Notes: generated by a model not told the origin, from the letters alone. Positions 20,621 through 29,793 are shown, counted from the first letter of the stretch. The stretch is DNA of 64,000 nucleotides from Synechococcus sp. WH 8101 (GCF_004209775.1 NZ_CP035914.1:1736001-1800000), one strand, 5' to 3'. Numbers and translations are program-made.

Positions 20621-20661
20621 CCCGGTGGTGATGATTGAATCACCATCGGGCTTTTTTTTTT
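20621..20661 (+). terminator. Rho-independent terminator after petE
   Basis: The arms CCCGGTGGTG and CACCATCGGG can pair over 10 bp with one mismatch and a ~10-base loop. A run of about ten T follows directly. It lies 30 bp after the petE stop and before the petJ start. It is the clearest intrinsic terminator in the window. Confidence 0.88.
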
Positions 20662-20704
20662 GGTGAAGCTCTGGATAGGGTTGGTCCAGCCGTAACGCAA
20701 CGCC

Positions 20705-21082
20705 TTGCCCCTGCCCGGCCTGTCTCTTGGTGTGCTGCTGTTGCTGTGGTTGAGCTTGCTTAGCGGCAGCCCGACCCTGGCCCTCAACCCCACGGACGCG
20801 GTGCCGGCCAATCTCGAGAATGGCAGTCAGGTCTTCTCAGCCCAATGCGCCGCCTGCCACATGGGCGGCGGCAACGTGATTCGGGCCAACCGCACCCTCA
20901 GCCAGACCGACCTGCAAGCCCACCTTGCGGCCTACCGCAGCGATCACCTCGAAGCGATCGAAGAGCAGGTGGAACACGGCAACAATGCGATGCCGGCCTT
21001 TGCCGGCAAGCTGAGCGAGCAAGACATTGCTGACGTGGCGGCCTTCGTGGAAGAGCAGGCGGAGCGGGGCTGGGGCCGATGA
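20705..21082 (+). CDS. petJ: Cytochrome c6 precursor
   Basis: A 125-residue precursor with a hydrophobic N-terminal signal (to about residue 26) and a class I c-type haem site CAACH (Cys48, Cys51, His52). The distal Met is in NNAMPAFAGKLSEQDI, and the ending VAAFVEEQAERGW is typical of c6. It replaces plastocyanin as electron carrier when copper is scarce. The start is TTG at 20705; GTG at 20732 is an alternative but would leave a signal peptide without a basic n-region. The stop overlaps the following Nif11-like gene. Confidence 0.93.
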   Translation: MPLPGLSLGVLLLLWLSLLSGSPTLALNPTDAVPANLENGSQVFSAQCAACHMGGGNVIRANRTLSQTDLQAHLAAYRSDHLEAIEEQVEHGNNAMPAFAGKLSEQDIADVAAFVEEQAERGWGR

Positions 21083-21306
21083 GTCGCGAGGCGCTACGAG
21101 AGTTTGTCCATGCCGTGGAGCACAGCGCCGCGCTGCGGCGCGACTGCCATCAGGTTGAGGATGCGGAGGGATTGATCGCCCTGGCCCTGCGCTATGGCTT
21201 CGCGATCAACCACCAAGACCTTGATGACGATGCCCGCTGCGAGGCGATCGACGCCTGGTTCGCCACCAGCAGGATTCAGCGGAAGCGATCCAACACGGCC
21301 AGATAG
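21079..21306 (+). CDS. Nif11-like domain peptide (75 aa)
   Basis: The sequence LREFVHAVEHSAALRRDCHQVEDAEGLIALALRYGFAINHQDL fits the Nif11 pattern (helix, LR..., then A..LVALA...GF.I...DL), as in the leader regions of cyanobacterial RiPP precursors and in stand-alone Nif11 proteins. There is no Gly-Gly leader cleavage site with a Cys/Ser/Thr core after it, and no lanthipeptide or other RiPP enzyme nearby, so a natural-product precursor role is unlikely. It starts with ATG overlapping the petJ stop. The 3' end overlaps the convergent small gene by 31 bp. Confidence 0.72.
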   Translation: MSREALREFVHAVEHSAALRRDCHQVEDAEGLIALALRYGFAINHQDLDDDARCEAIDAWFATSRIQRKRSNTAR

Positions 21307-21482
21307 AGCGCCTCATCCACCTCCCTGATGTCGTATTCCGTCGGCATGGCGCCATGGTGATGTTCGTGCACCACCGTCCAGCACATGCGTTCAGGGTCTT
21401 GGGGTGAAGAGCCATAACGCTCCCTGACCCGCTCCACCAACGCCGACACCACAGCAGGATCCACTGCACGCGTTTCAGCCAT
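21276..21482 (-). CDS. Small hypothetical protein (68 aa)
   Basis: A short acidic protein beginning MAETRAVDPAVVSALVERV, with a His cluster HEHHHG near the middle. I do not recognise it. The ATG at 21482 is preferred over a longer frame (21626) whose extra part looks like non-coding translation. It is antisense to the last 31 bp of the Nif11-like gene. The spacer to clpB (21483-21637) holds the divergent promoters. Confidence 0.55.
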   Translation of the reverse strand: MAETRAVDPAVVSALVERVRERYGSSPQDPERMCWTVVHEHHHGAMPTEYDIREVDEALYLAVLDRFR

Positions 21483-21637
21483 GGCTGCTCCCCTTGCGTC
21501 TCCGAAGATTCGGCTGACCCTACCGACCGAGACCGGTTTGCCGCAGGCTGCCGCAGAGACCGAACGGAACGGATTCGGTTCTCCGCTCCCCAGCGCGGCT
21601 CGCCGTTCATACGGTTTGGTCAGCACAACACTGATCC

Positions 21638-24235
21638 ATGCAACCCACGGCCGAACAGTTCACCGAAAAGGCCTGGGCCGCGATCCTGTCGGCCCAGCAG
21701 CTGGCCCAGAGCCGGCGCCATCAACAACTGGAAACGGAACACCTGCTGCTCGCGCTGCTGGAGCAGAACGGGCTGGCCTCGCGCATCCTGGAGAAGGCCG
21801 GTGTCTCCCCTCCAGCGCTCACAAGCGCAGTGGACACCCACCTGAATCAACAAGCAGCGCTGCAAAGTCCACCTGAGTCGGTGTATCTGGGCAAGGGCCT
21901 GAGCGATCTGTTCGACCGGGCCGACGGGCTCAAGCAGACCTACGGCGACAGCTATCTCTCCATCGAGCATCTCCTGCTGGCCCTGGCCGAAGATCCACGC
22001 TGCGGCAAACGGCTCCTCAGTCAGGCCGGCGTGGATGCTCAAGGCCTCAAAACCGCCGTTGACGCTGTGCGCGGCAGCCAGAAAGTGACCGACCAGAACC
22101 CCGAAGGCACCTACGAATCTCTGGAAAAATATGGGCGGGATCTCACGGCCGCGGCCCGCGATGGCAAGCTCGATCCGGTGATCGGTCGGGATGAAGAAAT
22201 CCGGCGCACGATCCAGATCCTTAGCCGCCGCACCAAGAACAATCCGGTGCTGATCGGCGAACCCGGCGTGGGCAAAACGGCGATTGTGGAGGGGCTCGCT
22301 CAGCGCATCGTCAACGGCGATGTGCCCCAGGCCCTGCAAAACCGCCAGCTCATCGCCCTCGACATGGGCGCCCTGATCGCCGGCGCGAAATATCGCGGTG
22401 AGTTCGAAGAGCGACTCAAGGCCGTGCTCAAGGAGGTGACCGCCTCCGAAGGGCGGATCGTGCTGTTCATCGACGAAATCCACACCGTGGTAGGCGCTGG
22501 TGCGACCGGTGGCGCCATGGATGCCAGCAACCTGCTCAAGCCGATGCTCGCCCGCGGTGAACTGCGCTGCATCGGTGCCACCACCCTGGATGAGCATCGC
22601 CAGCACATCGAGAAAGATCCCGCCCTTGAGCGGCGCTTCCAGCAGGTGCTGGTGGATCAACCCACAGTGGAAGACACGATCTCGATTCTGCGCGGTCTCA
22701 AGGAGCGCTATGAGGTGCACCACGGCGTGCGCATCGCCGACAGCGCCCTGGTGGCCGCCGCCGTTCTCAGCAGCCGCTACATCGCCGATCGCTTCCTTCC
22801 CGACAAGGCGATTGACCTGGTGGATGAATCCGCCGCCCGCCTGAAGATGGAGATCACCTCCAAACCGGAGGAGATCGACGAGATCGATCGCAAAATCCTG
22901 CAGTTGGAGATGGAAAAACTCTCCCTGGGCCGGGAGTCGGATGCGGCCAGCCAGGAACGGCTGGAGCGTCTGGAGCGGGAACTTGCCGAACTAGCTGAGC
23001 AGCAGAGCAGCCTCAATGCCCAGTGGCAGCAGGAGAAAGGAGCCATCGATGAACTCTCGGCCCTCAAGGAGGAGATCGAGAAAGTGCAGCTGCAGGTGGA
23101 GCAGGCGAAGCGGAACTACGACCTCAACAAGGCCGCCGAGCTGGAATACGGCACTTTGGCCACCCTGCAGAAGCAGTTAAGTGCCAAGGAGGCCGCCCTC
23201 GCCGGCGACGATGGCGGCAGCAACGGTGAGAAATCGCTGTTGCGGGAGGAAGTCACTGAAGATGACATCGCCGAGGTGATCGCCAAGTGGACCGGCATCC
23301 CCGTGGCGAAGCTGGTGCAGAGCGAGATGGAGAAACTGCTCGGTCTCGAAGACCAGCTGCACGAACGAGTCGTCGGCCAACAGCAGGCTGTGACTGCCGT
23401 CGCCGATGCGATCCAGCGCTCCCGCGCCGGCCTCAGCGACCCGCATCGGCCGATCGCCAGCTTCCTCTTCCTCGGCCCCACCGGCGTGGGCAAAACCGAA
23501 CTCTCCAAGGCGCTGGCCGCTCAGCTGTTCGACAGCGAAGACGCCATGGTGCGCATCGACATGTCGGAGTACATGGAGAAGCACAGCGTCAGCCGCCTGA
23601 TCGGGGCGCCTCCGGGTTATGTGGGCTACGAAGCCGGTGGCCAGCTCACCGAGGCGGTACGACGCCGTCCCTATGCGGTGATCCTGTTCGACGAGGTGGA
23701 GAAGGCGCACCCCGATGTCTTCAACGTGATGCTCCAGATCCTCGATGACGGGCGCGTCACCGATGGTCAGGGGCGCACGGTGGATTTCACCAACGCGGTG
23801 CTCATCCTCACCAGCAACATCGGCAGCCAATCGATCCTCGATCTCGGCGGCGATGACAGCCAGCACAGCGAGATGGAGCGGCGCGTGAATGACGCCCTCA
23901 GGGCTCACTTCCGGCCCGAGTTCCTCAACAGGCTCGATGAAACGATCATCTTCCACAGCCTGCGCCGCGAGGAGCTGCACCGGATCGTGAACCTCCAGGT
24001 GGAGCGCCTGCGGCAGCGCCTCAGCGATCGGAAACTCGGCCTCAGCATCAGCGATGGGGCCACCGACTGGCTCGCCAATGCCGGCTACGACCCGGTGTAT
24101 GGCGCTCGGCCACTGAAGCGGGCGATCCAGCGTGAACTGGAAACGCCCATCGCCAAGGCGATCCTGGCAGGACGCTTCAGCGATGGCACCACGGTGCAGG
24201 TGGAGGTGGATCAGGAGCGGCTGGTGCTGCGCTGA
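21638..24235 (+). CDS. clpB: ATP-dependent disaggregase ClpB
   Basis: An 865-residue Hsp100 chaperone. The N-domain (1 to ~145) is followed by AAA1 with GEPGVGKTA and the Walker B FIDEIHT. A coiled-coil middle domain follows (about 410-530, Glu/Lys/Gln-rich). AAA2 has [24 protein letters not shown] and [11 protein letters not shown]. It works with DnaK to dissolve aggregates after heat stress. Length and domain order are complete. It converges with the QueD-like gene with one base between the stops. Confidence 0.97.
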   Translation: MQPTAEQFTEKAWAAILSAQQLAQSRRHQQLETEHLLLALLEQNGLASRILEKAGVSPPALTSAVDTHLNQQAALQSPPESVYLGKGLSDLFDRADGLKQTYGDSYLSIEHLLLALAEDPRCGKRLLSQAGVDAQGLKTAVDAVRGSQKVTDQNPEGTYESLEKYGRDLTAAARDGKLDPVIGRDEEIRRTIQILSRRTKNNPVLIGEPGVGKTAIVEGLAQRIVNGDVPQALQNRQLIALDMGALIAGAKYRGEFEERLKAVLKEVTASEGRIVLFIDEIHTVVGAGATGGAMDASNLLKPMLARGELRCIGATTLDEHRQHIEKDPALERRFQQVLVDQPTVEDTISILRGLKERYEVHHGVRIADSALVAAAVLSSRYIADRFLPDKAIDLVDESAARLKMEITSKPEEIDEIDRKILQLEMEKLSLGRESDAASQERLERLERELAELAEQQSSLNAQWQQEKGAIDELSALKEEIEKVQLQVEQAKRNYDLNKAAELEYGTLATLQKQLSAKEAALAGDDGGSNGEKSLLREEVTEDDIAEVIAKWTGIPVAKLVQSEMEKLLGLEDQLHERVVGQQQAVTAVADAIQRSRAGLSDPHRPIASFLFLGPTGVGKTELSKALAAQLFDSEDAMVRIDMSEYMEKHSVSRLIGAPPGYVGYEAGGQLTEAVRRRPYAVILFDEVEKAHPDVFNVMLQILDDGRVTDGQGRTVDFTNAVLILTSNIGSQSILDLGGDDSQHSEMERRVNDALRAHFRPEFLNRLDETIIFHSLRREELHRIVNLQVERLRQRLSDRKLGLSISDGATDWLANAGYDPVYGARPLKRAIQRELETPIAKAILAGRFSDGTTVQVEVDQERLVLR

Positions 24236-24236
24236 A

Positions 24237-24716
24237 TCAGCTCACCCCAGAGCTGAACCAACCTGGAAGCGCCTCATAACAGGCGGCATTGGCCCGGTTC
24301 TCCCGGGCCTCCACCTTCCAGCAGCAGCTGCGACCGCCGTCCCGGTCCTGCAGCAGCTCATTCGCCCAGCCCCAGAGCAGCTGGGCACTGGCTTCCATGC
24401 CCACGTTCTCCATCACGCGTAGATCGAGGGCACCCTGCTCGTGCAAGCGCTCCCACTCAGGCAACAGGGGGTCATCAGCATTGACCAGAAACGTGTGGTC
24501 GAACTGCTGGCGCAGTTGTGCCTCCAAGGGCCGCAGGCTGGAGAAATCCACCACAAAGCCATTGGCATCTAGCTCACGAGCTGCAAACCAAAAGGTGAAA
24601 CTGCGGCTGTAGCCATGCACAAAGCGGCAGTGCCCATGGTGCTGCCACTGACGATGGCAGCAGGGATAGCCATCAAAGTGCTTGCTACAGGTGTATCCAG
24701 CGGGGGGCGACAACAT
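24237..24716 (-). CDS. queD: 6-carboxytetrahydropterin synthase-like protein (QueD/PTPS family)
   Basis: A 159-residue T-fold protein. An N-terminal Cys/His-rich zinc region ([19 protein letters not shown]) contains the CxxxHGHxY-type motif in a modified form. It is followed by [23 protein letters not shown] and the conserved [14 protein letters not shown]. QueD makes the pterin intermediate of queuosine and other deazapurines. The Cys/His block differs from the standard one and the position of the third zinc His is uncertain, so a related pterin synthase is possible. Confidence 0.78.
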   Translation of the reverse strand: MLSPPAGYTCSKHFDGYPCCHRQWQHHGHCRFVHGYSRSFTFWFAARELDANGFVVDFSSLRPLEAQLRQQFDHTFLVNADDPLLPEWERLHEQGALDLRVMENVGMEASAQLLWGWANELLQDRDGGRSCCWKVEARENRANAACYEALPGWFSSGVS

Positions 24717-24787
24717 CAGAACAGGGAAGGAATCGCACTGCGGGAGGATCTTCCTGTCTACATCTGCAGGCTCCCCGACCAGATCCG

Positions 24788-25516
24788 ATGCAGCTTCCCT
24801 CCACCGCCTTCCTCGATCAGCTCCGCTTCAATGAAGCCGGTCTGATCCCCGCCATCGCTCAGGATTGGCTGGATGGTGCCGTGCTCATGCAGGCCTGGAT
24901 GAACCGGGAGGCACTTGAGCGCAGCCTCTCAAGCGGAGAAGTGCACTACTGGAGCCGCTCGCGGCAGGAGCTCTGGCACAAGGGTGCCACCAGTGGCCAC
25001 ACTCAAAAACTGAAGGGAATGCGCTACGACTGCGACGCCGATGTGCTGTTGCTCACGATCGAGCAGACCGGAGATGTGGCTTGCCACACCGGAGCGCGCA
25101 GCTGCTTCTACGACGACAGTTTCGGCCCAGGTGGCCTGTCGCCAAGCGGCGGTGGTGCCCAGGCGGAGCCACCGCCGGCGGATGTTTGTACGGAACTGAT
25201 GCGCGTGATCGAGGGTCGGCGCAATCACCCCGAAGCCGGGAGCTACACCAACACCTTGCTGGACGGTGGCGACAACCGCATCCTCAAGAAAATCGGCGAG
25301 GAGAGTGCCGAGTTCGTGATGGCCTGTAAGGACAACAACGCCTCCGAGATTGCCGGCGAAGCCGCCGACATCATCTTTCACCTGCAGGTGGCTCTCGCTC
25401 ACCATGGGGTGAGCTGGCGCCAGGTGCAGCAGGTGCTGGCTGATCGTCGCGGCGCCCCCAGGCGGGGCTGGGGAGGCCAAAGCGCGTCGGCTGAAGCCTC
25501 AACCATTCCAGGGTGA
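24788..25516 (+). CDS. hisI: Bifunctional phosphoribosyl-AMP cyclohydrolase / phosphoribosyl-ATP pyrophosphatase
   Basis: A 242-residue HisIE fusion catalysing the second and third steps of histidine synthesis. The HisI half (residues ~10-125) shows [43 protein letters not shown], and [10 protein letters not shown] with the zinc cysteine. The HisE half (~135-225) shows [28 protein letters not shown] and [13 protein letters not shown]. The last ~30 residues run past the usual HisE end and overlap the convergent protease-like gene by 146 bp. Confidence 0.96.
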   Translation: MQLPSTAFLDQLRFNEAGLIPAIAQDWLDGAVLMQAWMNREALERSLSSGEVHYWSRSRQELWHKGATSGHTQKLKGMRYDCDADVLLLTIEQTGDVACHTGARSCFYDDSFGPGGLSPSGGGAQAEPPPADVCTELMRVIEGRRNHPEAGSYTNTLLDGGDNRILKKIGEESAEFVMACKDNNASEIAGEAADIIFHLQVALAHHGVSWRQVQQVLADRRGAPRRGWGGQSASAEASTIPG

Positions 25517-26090
25517 GACGATCTCGCTCACTCAACTGCAACAGGGGCTCTCGCCCCTGATGGACTGCCATCACATCAGCCGCATCGGAACTGTGGCCCC
25601 AGAGCCCGAAGGCATGGCCCAGTTCATGCAGGGCCGTGGCCTGAAGTACTGGACCCCGCAACTCCGGAGAGACAAGCACGGTGACCTGCGGCTCAAGGCG
25701 CCAGCGATCCAACCGTTGCACCTCCACCACCTGGAGCAAACTGCGGCCGTTGCTGGCCCGCCACCCCGTCGCAAGTTGACGCAAGGGCGGCCGGCGGCGC
25801 TCGAGCCGCACATGGGCTCGATCGGGATCATCCACACGGACAATTGGCACGACTTCCCCCCAGGTGGCCAGAGCCGCACCAACTGCCTGAAGCCACCGCG
25901 TCTCCCAGCGATCGGGCGTGACGCCTCGGGCTGGCTCCAACCAGACACACCAGCGGGGCAGGACGGGAGGCCCCTTCACCGTGCTGGCCAGGGCGTCGCC
26001 GTAGCCGGGAGCACCTCGACGCTCGGGTGGCTGAACGGCCAACGCGAGACTTCGCAGCTCCTGGGCCGGAGGGCATGGATCGGCAATCAC
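25371..26090 (-). CDS. Metzincin-like zinc metalloprotease
   Basis: A 239-residue protein with the full metzincin zinc motif [12 protein letters not shown] (HExxHxxGxxH), followed by [10 protein letters not shown], a Met-turn-like VMA, as in matrixin-like peptidases. The GTG at 26090 was chosen because it overlaps the stop of the upstream DUF2214 gene (GTGA). With this start no signal peptide is seen. The C-terminal ~45 residues, antisense to hisI, are Pro/Ala/Gly-rich and probably disordered. The target is unknown. Confidence 0.75.
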   Translation of the reverse strand: MIADPCPPAQELRSLALAVQPPERRGAPGYGDALASTVKGPPVLPRWCVWLEPARGVTPDRWETRWLQAVGAALATWGEVVPIVRVDDPDRAHVRLERRRPPLRQLATGWRASNGRSLLQVVEVQRLDRWRLEPQVTVLVSPELRGPVLQATALHELGHAFGLWGHSSDAADVMAVHQGREPLLQLSERDRLTLEWLRLQPTRFGLPSPAWGRRDDQPAPAAPGASSPHGEREPPAGER

Positions 26091-26578
26091 GCCGCCGGTA
26101 ATCCCACCCCCCGGGCCATCAGCGTGGCCAGGAGGGGAACAAAGGCAAATCCCACCAGTTCCACATTGATAATCCAACCCAAACGCGTGGCCAGGGCCTC
26201 GCTCACCTTCGGCAACTCCCCCTTACGCAGGGGGATGGCCCAGAGGATGTAGGTGATGGTGGGATACAGCGATAGGGCCCCGACCGAGAGATAGAGCCCC
26301 ACCTTCCACCAGAACAGGGGATTGCTGGTGTAAAAGGCGCTGCCCTGACCGAAGTAGAGCACCCGGAGGATGCCGCTCACGAGCAGGGCCAAGGCTGCCA
26401 AGCCATAAATAATGTCGGTGATCACCATCGCGGTGGCGGCACGCCGATCGGGATCAGGACGGAGCAGGCGTCGCTCAACCACGAGGGCGGCGAAGCAGAG
26501 CATGAAGCTCAGGTAATGGACATACGCCACACCGGCGCTTTTGGCGACCGCGGGGGTCAACAGGGTGGCCAGAGGCAT
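26087..26578 (-). CDS. DUF2214 family membrane protein
   Basis: A 163-residue protein with four membrane segments. Typical features are VAYVHYLSFMLCFAALVVERRLLR near the N-terminus, then DIIYGLAALALLVSGILRVLYFGQG and NPLFWWKVGLYLSVGALSLYPT. This pattern fits DUF2214, a family of unknown function related to YkoY/CopD-type helices. The ATG at 26578 is the family-like start; longer frames upstream run into the sigma factor promoter region. The metzincin gene follows with a GTGA overlap. Confidence 0.8.
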   Translation of the reverse strand: MPLATLLTPAVAKSAGVAYVHYLSFMLCFAALVVERRLLRPDPDRRAATAMVITDIIYGLAALALLVSGILRVLYFGQGSAFYTSNPLFWWKVGLYLSVGALSLYPTITYILWAIPLRKGELPKVSEALATRLGWIINVELVGFAFVPLLATLMARGVGLPAA

Positions 26579-26781
26579 GGGAGCAGATCGGAGGCGCCGA
26601 GAGTAGCGAGGGGGCGGCGTTCCCGCGGTAGCGCCAAGCAGGAAAACAAAAGCAAACCTGAATAATGCAGCAATCTGGAACTTCGTACAAAGTGTGAATT
26701 CCGCAGTCTTTCTTACACTCGCAGAGACAAAAGGTTTTCGTTCTAGGTTCAAAAAAGACAAGCGTCAACCCGGAGTCAGCA
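26579..26781. promoter_or_regulatory. Divergent, locally AT-rich promoter region between DUF2214 and sigma factor genes
   Basis: This 203-bp spacer is the largest in the window and is clearly richer in A and T than its surroundings, especially 26640-26765. It must carry the promoters of both divergent genes. A possible -10 hexamer TACACT is at 26714-26719 for the sigma factor, without a convincing -35. No operator was recognised. Confidence 0.4.
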
Positions 26782-27708
26782 ATGGTGAGTTCCCTCAGCG
26801 CCTTTCTCGGCGAAATCGGTCGCCATCAACTGCTCACTCCGGAACAGGAACTCACCATGGGCCGCAAGGTTCAGGCGATGGTAGCGATCACTGACCGCTG
26901 CATGCTTGCGGGAGGAGAAGGCCCGGCCTGCGAGTACAGCGATGATGAAAAGCGCGTGATCAAGCGCGGAGAGAAAGCAAAAAATCAGATGATCACTGCC
27001 AATCTACGGCTGGTGGTGAATCTGGCCAAGCGCTATCAGGGCAAGGGCCTCGATCTGCTCGATCTGATCCAGGAAGGCACGCTCGGCCTCACCCGAGCCG
27101 TCGAGAAATACGACCCTACCCGTGGCCACCGCTTCTCCACCTATGCCTACTGGTGGATCCGCCAGGGCCTGAACCGAGCCCTCTCCACCCAGAGCCGCAC
27201 CATCCGCATTCCCGTGAATGTGAATGAAAAGCTCACCAAACTGCGGGCCGCCAAAGCGCGCTTGATGCAGCGCCATGGCCAGTCAGCCAGCCCGGAACAA
27301 CTGGCGGAAGCGATGAACATCCCCCTCAGTGAAGTGGAGGATCTGCTCGCCTGTGAACTCCGTAGCGTCACGGTGAGTTTGCAGGGGATTGTGAAATCGA
27401 AAGCCGATCCATCCGAACTGGTGGATGTGCTTCCCAGTGATGAATTACCACCGATGGAGCGGGCGGAAATCGCCGAGCGCACCGCCTCCGCCTGGACGCT
27501 GCTGGAGAAAGCCAATCTCACTCCCAAGGAGCGCACGGTGGTGATGCTGCGCTTCGGATTGGATGGCAGTCACGAATGGCGCACCCTGGCTGAAGTCGCC
27601 CGTCACATGAGCTGCAGCCGTGAATACTGCCGCCAGGTGGTGCAACGGGCTCTGCGCAAACTGCGCAAGACCGGCATCCAGCAGGGCCTGGTGAGCAGCG
27701 CAGTCTGA
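26782..27708 (+). CDS. Group 2 (RpoD-like) RNA polymerase sigma factor
   Basis: A 308-residue sigma-70 protein without region 1.1. Region 1.2 is LSAFLGEIGRHQLLTPEQELTMGRKVQ. Region 2 is LVVNLAKRYQGKGLDLLDLIQEG and FSTYAYWWIRQGLNRAL (-10 recognition). Region 3 is IRIPVNVNEKLTKLRAA. Region 4 has LAEVARHMSCSREYCRQVVQRALRKLR (-35 recognition), which differs from the housekeeping pattern. Cyanobacteria use several such non-essential sigma factors for stress, light and nutrient responses; the particular one cannot be named. Confidence 0.93.
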   Translation: MVSSLSAFLGEIGRHQLLTPEQELTMGRKVQAMVAITDRCMLAGGEGPACEYSDDEKRVIKRGEKAKNQMITANLRLVVNLAKRYQGKGLDLLDLIQEGTLGLTRAVEKYDPTRGHRFSTYAYWWIRQGLNRALSTQSRTIRIPVNVNEKLTKLRAAKARLMQRHGQSASPEQLAEAMNIPLSEVEDLLACELRSVTVSLQGIVKSKADPSELVDVLPSDELPPMERAEIAERTASAWTLLEKANLTPKERTVVMLRFGLDGSHEWRTLAEVARHMSCSREYCRQVVQRALRKLRKTGIQQGLVSSAV

Positions 27709-27807
27709 CCAGAGCTCCAAGGGGAGGGTTCGGTTTGGGACGGTTCCCCTCCCTCGCCGGCCACAAGCGTTCGACTCAGAGTGGATGGGTTCCATCGCCC
27801 TTCCGTC

Positions 27808-28179
27808 ATGGCCAAGGCTCGATCCGGCAACGACGTCGTCGAGGCGGAAGTGATCGACAGCGAGGTGATTGATGAAGGGCTGCTGCGGCGCCTACTGCGC
27901 CGGGCTGGCCGCGCCCTGGCGCGCCCGGCTCTCGAGGCGATGGAACTCGTGCTGGATCCGGGCACACCGCCCCAGGTACGTCTCACCATGGTCGCGGCCC
28001 TCACCTATGTGCTCCTGCCCACCGATCTGATCCCTGATCTGCTGCCGGTGGCTGGCTTCAGTGATGACCTAGTGGCCCTCACGGCTCTGATCGGTCTGCA
28101 CCGCAATCACGTCACCGACAGCATCCGCCAGCGGGCTCAACGCAAACTGGATCAGTGGTTTCCCAGAGATCGGCCATGA
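27808..28179 (+). CDS. YkvA family protein (DUF1232)
   Basis: A 123-residue protein whose C-terminal part ALTYVLLPTDLIPDLLPVAGFSDDLVALTAL is the DUF1232 signature (PxDLIPD...G..DD). The domain has two short membrane-associated helices and unknown function. The first ~25 residues are charged with a VDSEVID-like acidic patch. The ATG at 27808 was chosen over a GTG at 27781. The stop overlaps the start of the next gene (ATGA). Confidence 0.85.
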   Translation: MAKARSGNDVVEAEVIDSEVIDEGLLRRLLRRAGRALARPALEAMELVLDPGTPPQVRLTMVAALTYVLLPTDLIPDLLPVAGFSDDLVALTALIGLHRNHVTDSIRQRAQRKLDQWFPRDRP

Positions 28180-28511
28180 CGGGCTGGAACACAACATTCG
28201 AAGCGGATCTCGGCCTCCTGCTCAAAGACTGGCTGAAGCAGCAGGGACGCACCCAGGCCGATCTCCGGCGCAGTCTCCGCGCCACATCCACCCGGATGCC
28301 GGCACTGCTTGAGGTTCTCGAACGCGAGCATCGCCTCGGCGGTCTCCCCCAACTGGCCGGCCGTTTGTGCGCGATCGAGGCGGAATGGGCGGCCAGCCCC
28401 CAGCACGGCAGCGCAGGGGTAGAAGGTCTCAGCGACCTCAACCCCGAAGCGGATCCCTTCGGCCAGCTGGATCTACTCCTGCAGGAGATCCGCGACGATC
28501 GTGTCAGCTGA
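28176..28511 (+). CDS. Small helical protein, possibly HTH (111 aa)
   Basis: LGLLLKDWLKQQGRTQADLRRSLRATSTRMPALLEVLERE looks like a helix-turn-helix of the XRE type (K..GRTQADL...L..). The rest is helical and acidic towards the end. It may be a DNA-binding regulator, but the key residues are too few to be sure. It overlaps the YkvA-like gene by 4 bp and the following secreted-protein frame by 11 bp. Confidence 0.58.
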   Translation: MTGWNTTFEADLGLLLKDWLKQQGRTQADLRRSLRATSTRMPALLEVLEREHRLGGLPQLAGRLCAIEAEWAASPQHGSAGVEGLSDLNPEADPFGQLDLLLQEIRDDRVS

Positions 28512-28815
28512 GGGGGATCACGGGCAGGATGGGCGCAGTCGCCCTGTGCCCGTGTCCGGTTCCCCGACGCTGCCCACCTCCCACGGCCTGATGCTCAGCC
28601 TCGTCACCGGCCTGCAGCTGCTGGCCCCCACCCCCCTGATGGCCCAGACCGAGGGTTGGCTGCTTGGCCCCAACAGCCGCACGGGCAAAGACAGCACGGT
28701 GGTGCCCACCGATTGCGTTGAAGGACCGGATGGCTCCATCAGCTGCAACACCAAGATCGTGAATCCCCCCGGTGACACGCCGGCACGCCCTTACTACGAC
28801 CCCTTCAGCAACTGA
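28501..28815 (+). CDS. Small exported protein of unknown function
   Basis: A hydrophobic stretch MLSLVTGLQLLAPTPLMAQ looks like the core of a signal peptide with cleavage after MAQ. The ~54-residue mature part has two cysteines (PTDCVEGPDGSISCNTK) that could pair and a Pro-rich end. The start is uncertain: GTG at 28501 gives 104 residues, ATG at 28591 gives 74. It lies 8 bp before the psiE-like gene. The family is not recognised. Confidence 0.58.
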   Translation: MSAEGDHGQDGRSRPVPVSGSPTLPTSHGLMLSLVTGLQLLAPTPLMAQTEGWLLGPNSRTGKDSTVVPTDCVEGPDGSISCNTKIVNPPGDTPARPYYDPFSN

Positions 28816-28823
28816 GCCGTTCC

Positions 28824-29378
28824 GTGCCCCGTCCCCGCCGGTCTCTTCCCAACTTTCTGCACAGCGTTGACACGCTGGAACGGTTGGTGGCCAAGGTGCT
28901 CGCCGTGGTCACCTGTGTGGTGATCGCCGCCTCCCTGATCCAACTGATCCAACAGGTTCTGATCTCCCTGATCACTCCTGGCGGTACCTCCTGGCTGGGT
29001 GATGGCCTGATCAAGGTGCTCGGCGATCTCCTCACCGTGCTGATCGCCCTGGAGGTGCTGCAGAACGTCACCAGCTACCTGCGCCGTCATGTGGTGCAAC
29101 TGGAGCTCGTTCTGGTCACCGCCCTCACCGCCGTCGCCCGGAAAGTGATCGTGTTGCCGGCAGGTTCGGAAGACAAACCCCAGTTGTTGATCGGCCTGGG
29201 GATTGCCTCCATCTCCCTGGCTGGGGCCTACTGGCTGGTCATGCGGGCCGCGAATCTGCGCCTTCCGGCGACGGATCCCTCCAAAACAAGGTCAGCCACA
29301 GCGTTCCAGGCGCCGGATCCGTCCGCTCCAGGCGATGGGGGCGGTGGGGCGGCAGCACCAGCACATCCCCCACGCTGA
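28824..29378 (+). CDS. PsiE family (phosphate-starvation-inducible) membrane protein
   Basis: A 184-residue protein with four membrane helices. The pattern VLAVVTCVVIAASLIQLIQQVL, LLTVLIALEVLQNVTSYLRRHVVQLELVLVTALTAVARKVIVL fits PsiE (conserved E..Q......Y and VALTAVARK). The role is unknown beyond membrane location. The last ~45 residues (after LVMRAANLR) are Gly/Ala/Pro-rich and lie antisense to the cupin gene over 140 bp, so they may be a run-on tail. Confidence 0.8.
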   Translation: MPRPRRSLPNFLHSVDTLERLVAKVLAVVTCVVIAASLIQLIQQVLISLITPGGTSWLGDGLIKVLGDLLTVLIALEVLQNVTSYLRRHVVQLELVLVTALTAVARKVIVLPAGSEDKPQLLIGLGIASISLAGAYWLVMRAANLRLPATDPSKTRSATAFQAPDPSAPGDGGGGAAAPAHPPR

Positions 29379-29793
29379 GATCACGCTCCTCCTCAGGCTC
29401 GCGCAAGCGGAGTCGGGCACTGCCCCGCAGCACCAGGAGCCATTCATGCTCGTCCTGGTCGTACCAGAATCCATCGGGACTCGAATGGTCGCAGGAGTGA
29501 ATCAACTGCAGCCGCCACCCCTCTCCCCGCTGGAGATCGAGCACGGCTTCGGCACCAGCTGCGGGCACGGGGTGCGCCAACAGGTTGTCAGAGCGAAGTC
29601 CTGGAGTTTCAGCCGTCTCACCCCAGCGGCGGCCGATCTCAAATCCCCAGTCGCGGGCTAACTGCACCACCTGATTGTGATCGGTGCAGGCCGCGAAGCG
29701 TTGACGCCGATCGGGCTGCTCCTCCAGGAACGCCACCAGGGCATTGAGCTGACTGACCTTATCGAGAAATCGCTGCAGATCCGCTTCCGCCAA
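29239..29793 (-). CDS. Nif11-like domain fused to a cupin domain
   Basis: The N-terminal ~55 residues, LQRFLDKVSQLNALVAFLEEQ then FAACTDHNQVVQLARDWGFEIGRRWGE, fit the Nif11 fold. The C-terminal ~105 residues are a cupin: WYDQDEHEWLLVLRGSARLRL, then LSVGDVLVLPPHRPHRLER with the second-motif histidines. The TTG start at 29793 places the domain at the N-terminus. A GTG at 29859 would add 22 residues but leave only 20 bp to the divergent gene. Function is unknown; a ligand-binding or metal-binding regulator is an inference. Confidence 0.72.
   Translation of the reverse strand: MAEADLQRFLDKVSQLNALVAFLEEQPDRRQRFAACTDHNQVVQLARDWGFEIGRRWGETAETPGLRSDNLLAHPVPAAGAEAVLDLQRGEGWRLQLIHSCDHSSPDGFWYDQDEHEWLLVLRGSARLRLREPEEERDLSVGDVLVLPPHRPHRLERTDPAPGTLWLTLFWRDPSPEGADSRPA

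Noticed and set aside
21079-21306. Nif11-like peptide after petJ as a RiPP precursor
   Set aside because: No Gly-Gly cleavage site, no Cys/Ser/Thr-rich core and no modification enzyme nearby.
27722-27753. GGGAGGG/CCCTCCC stem after the sigma factor gene
   Set aside because: The loop is long (18 nt) and no T-run follows, so it is not a convincing terminator.
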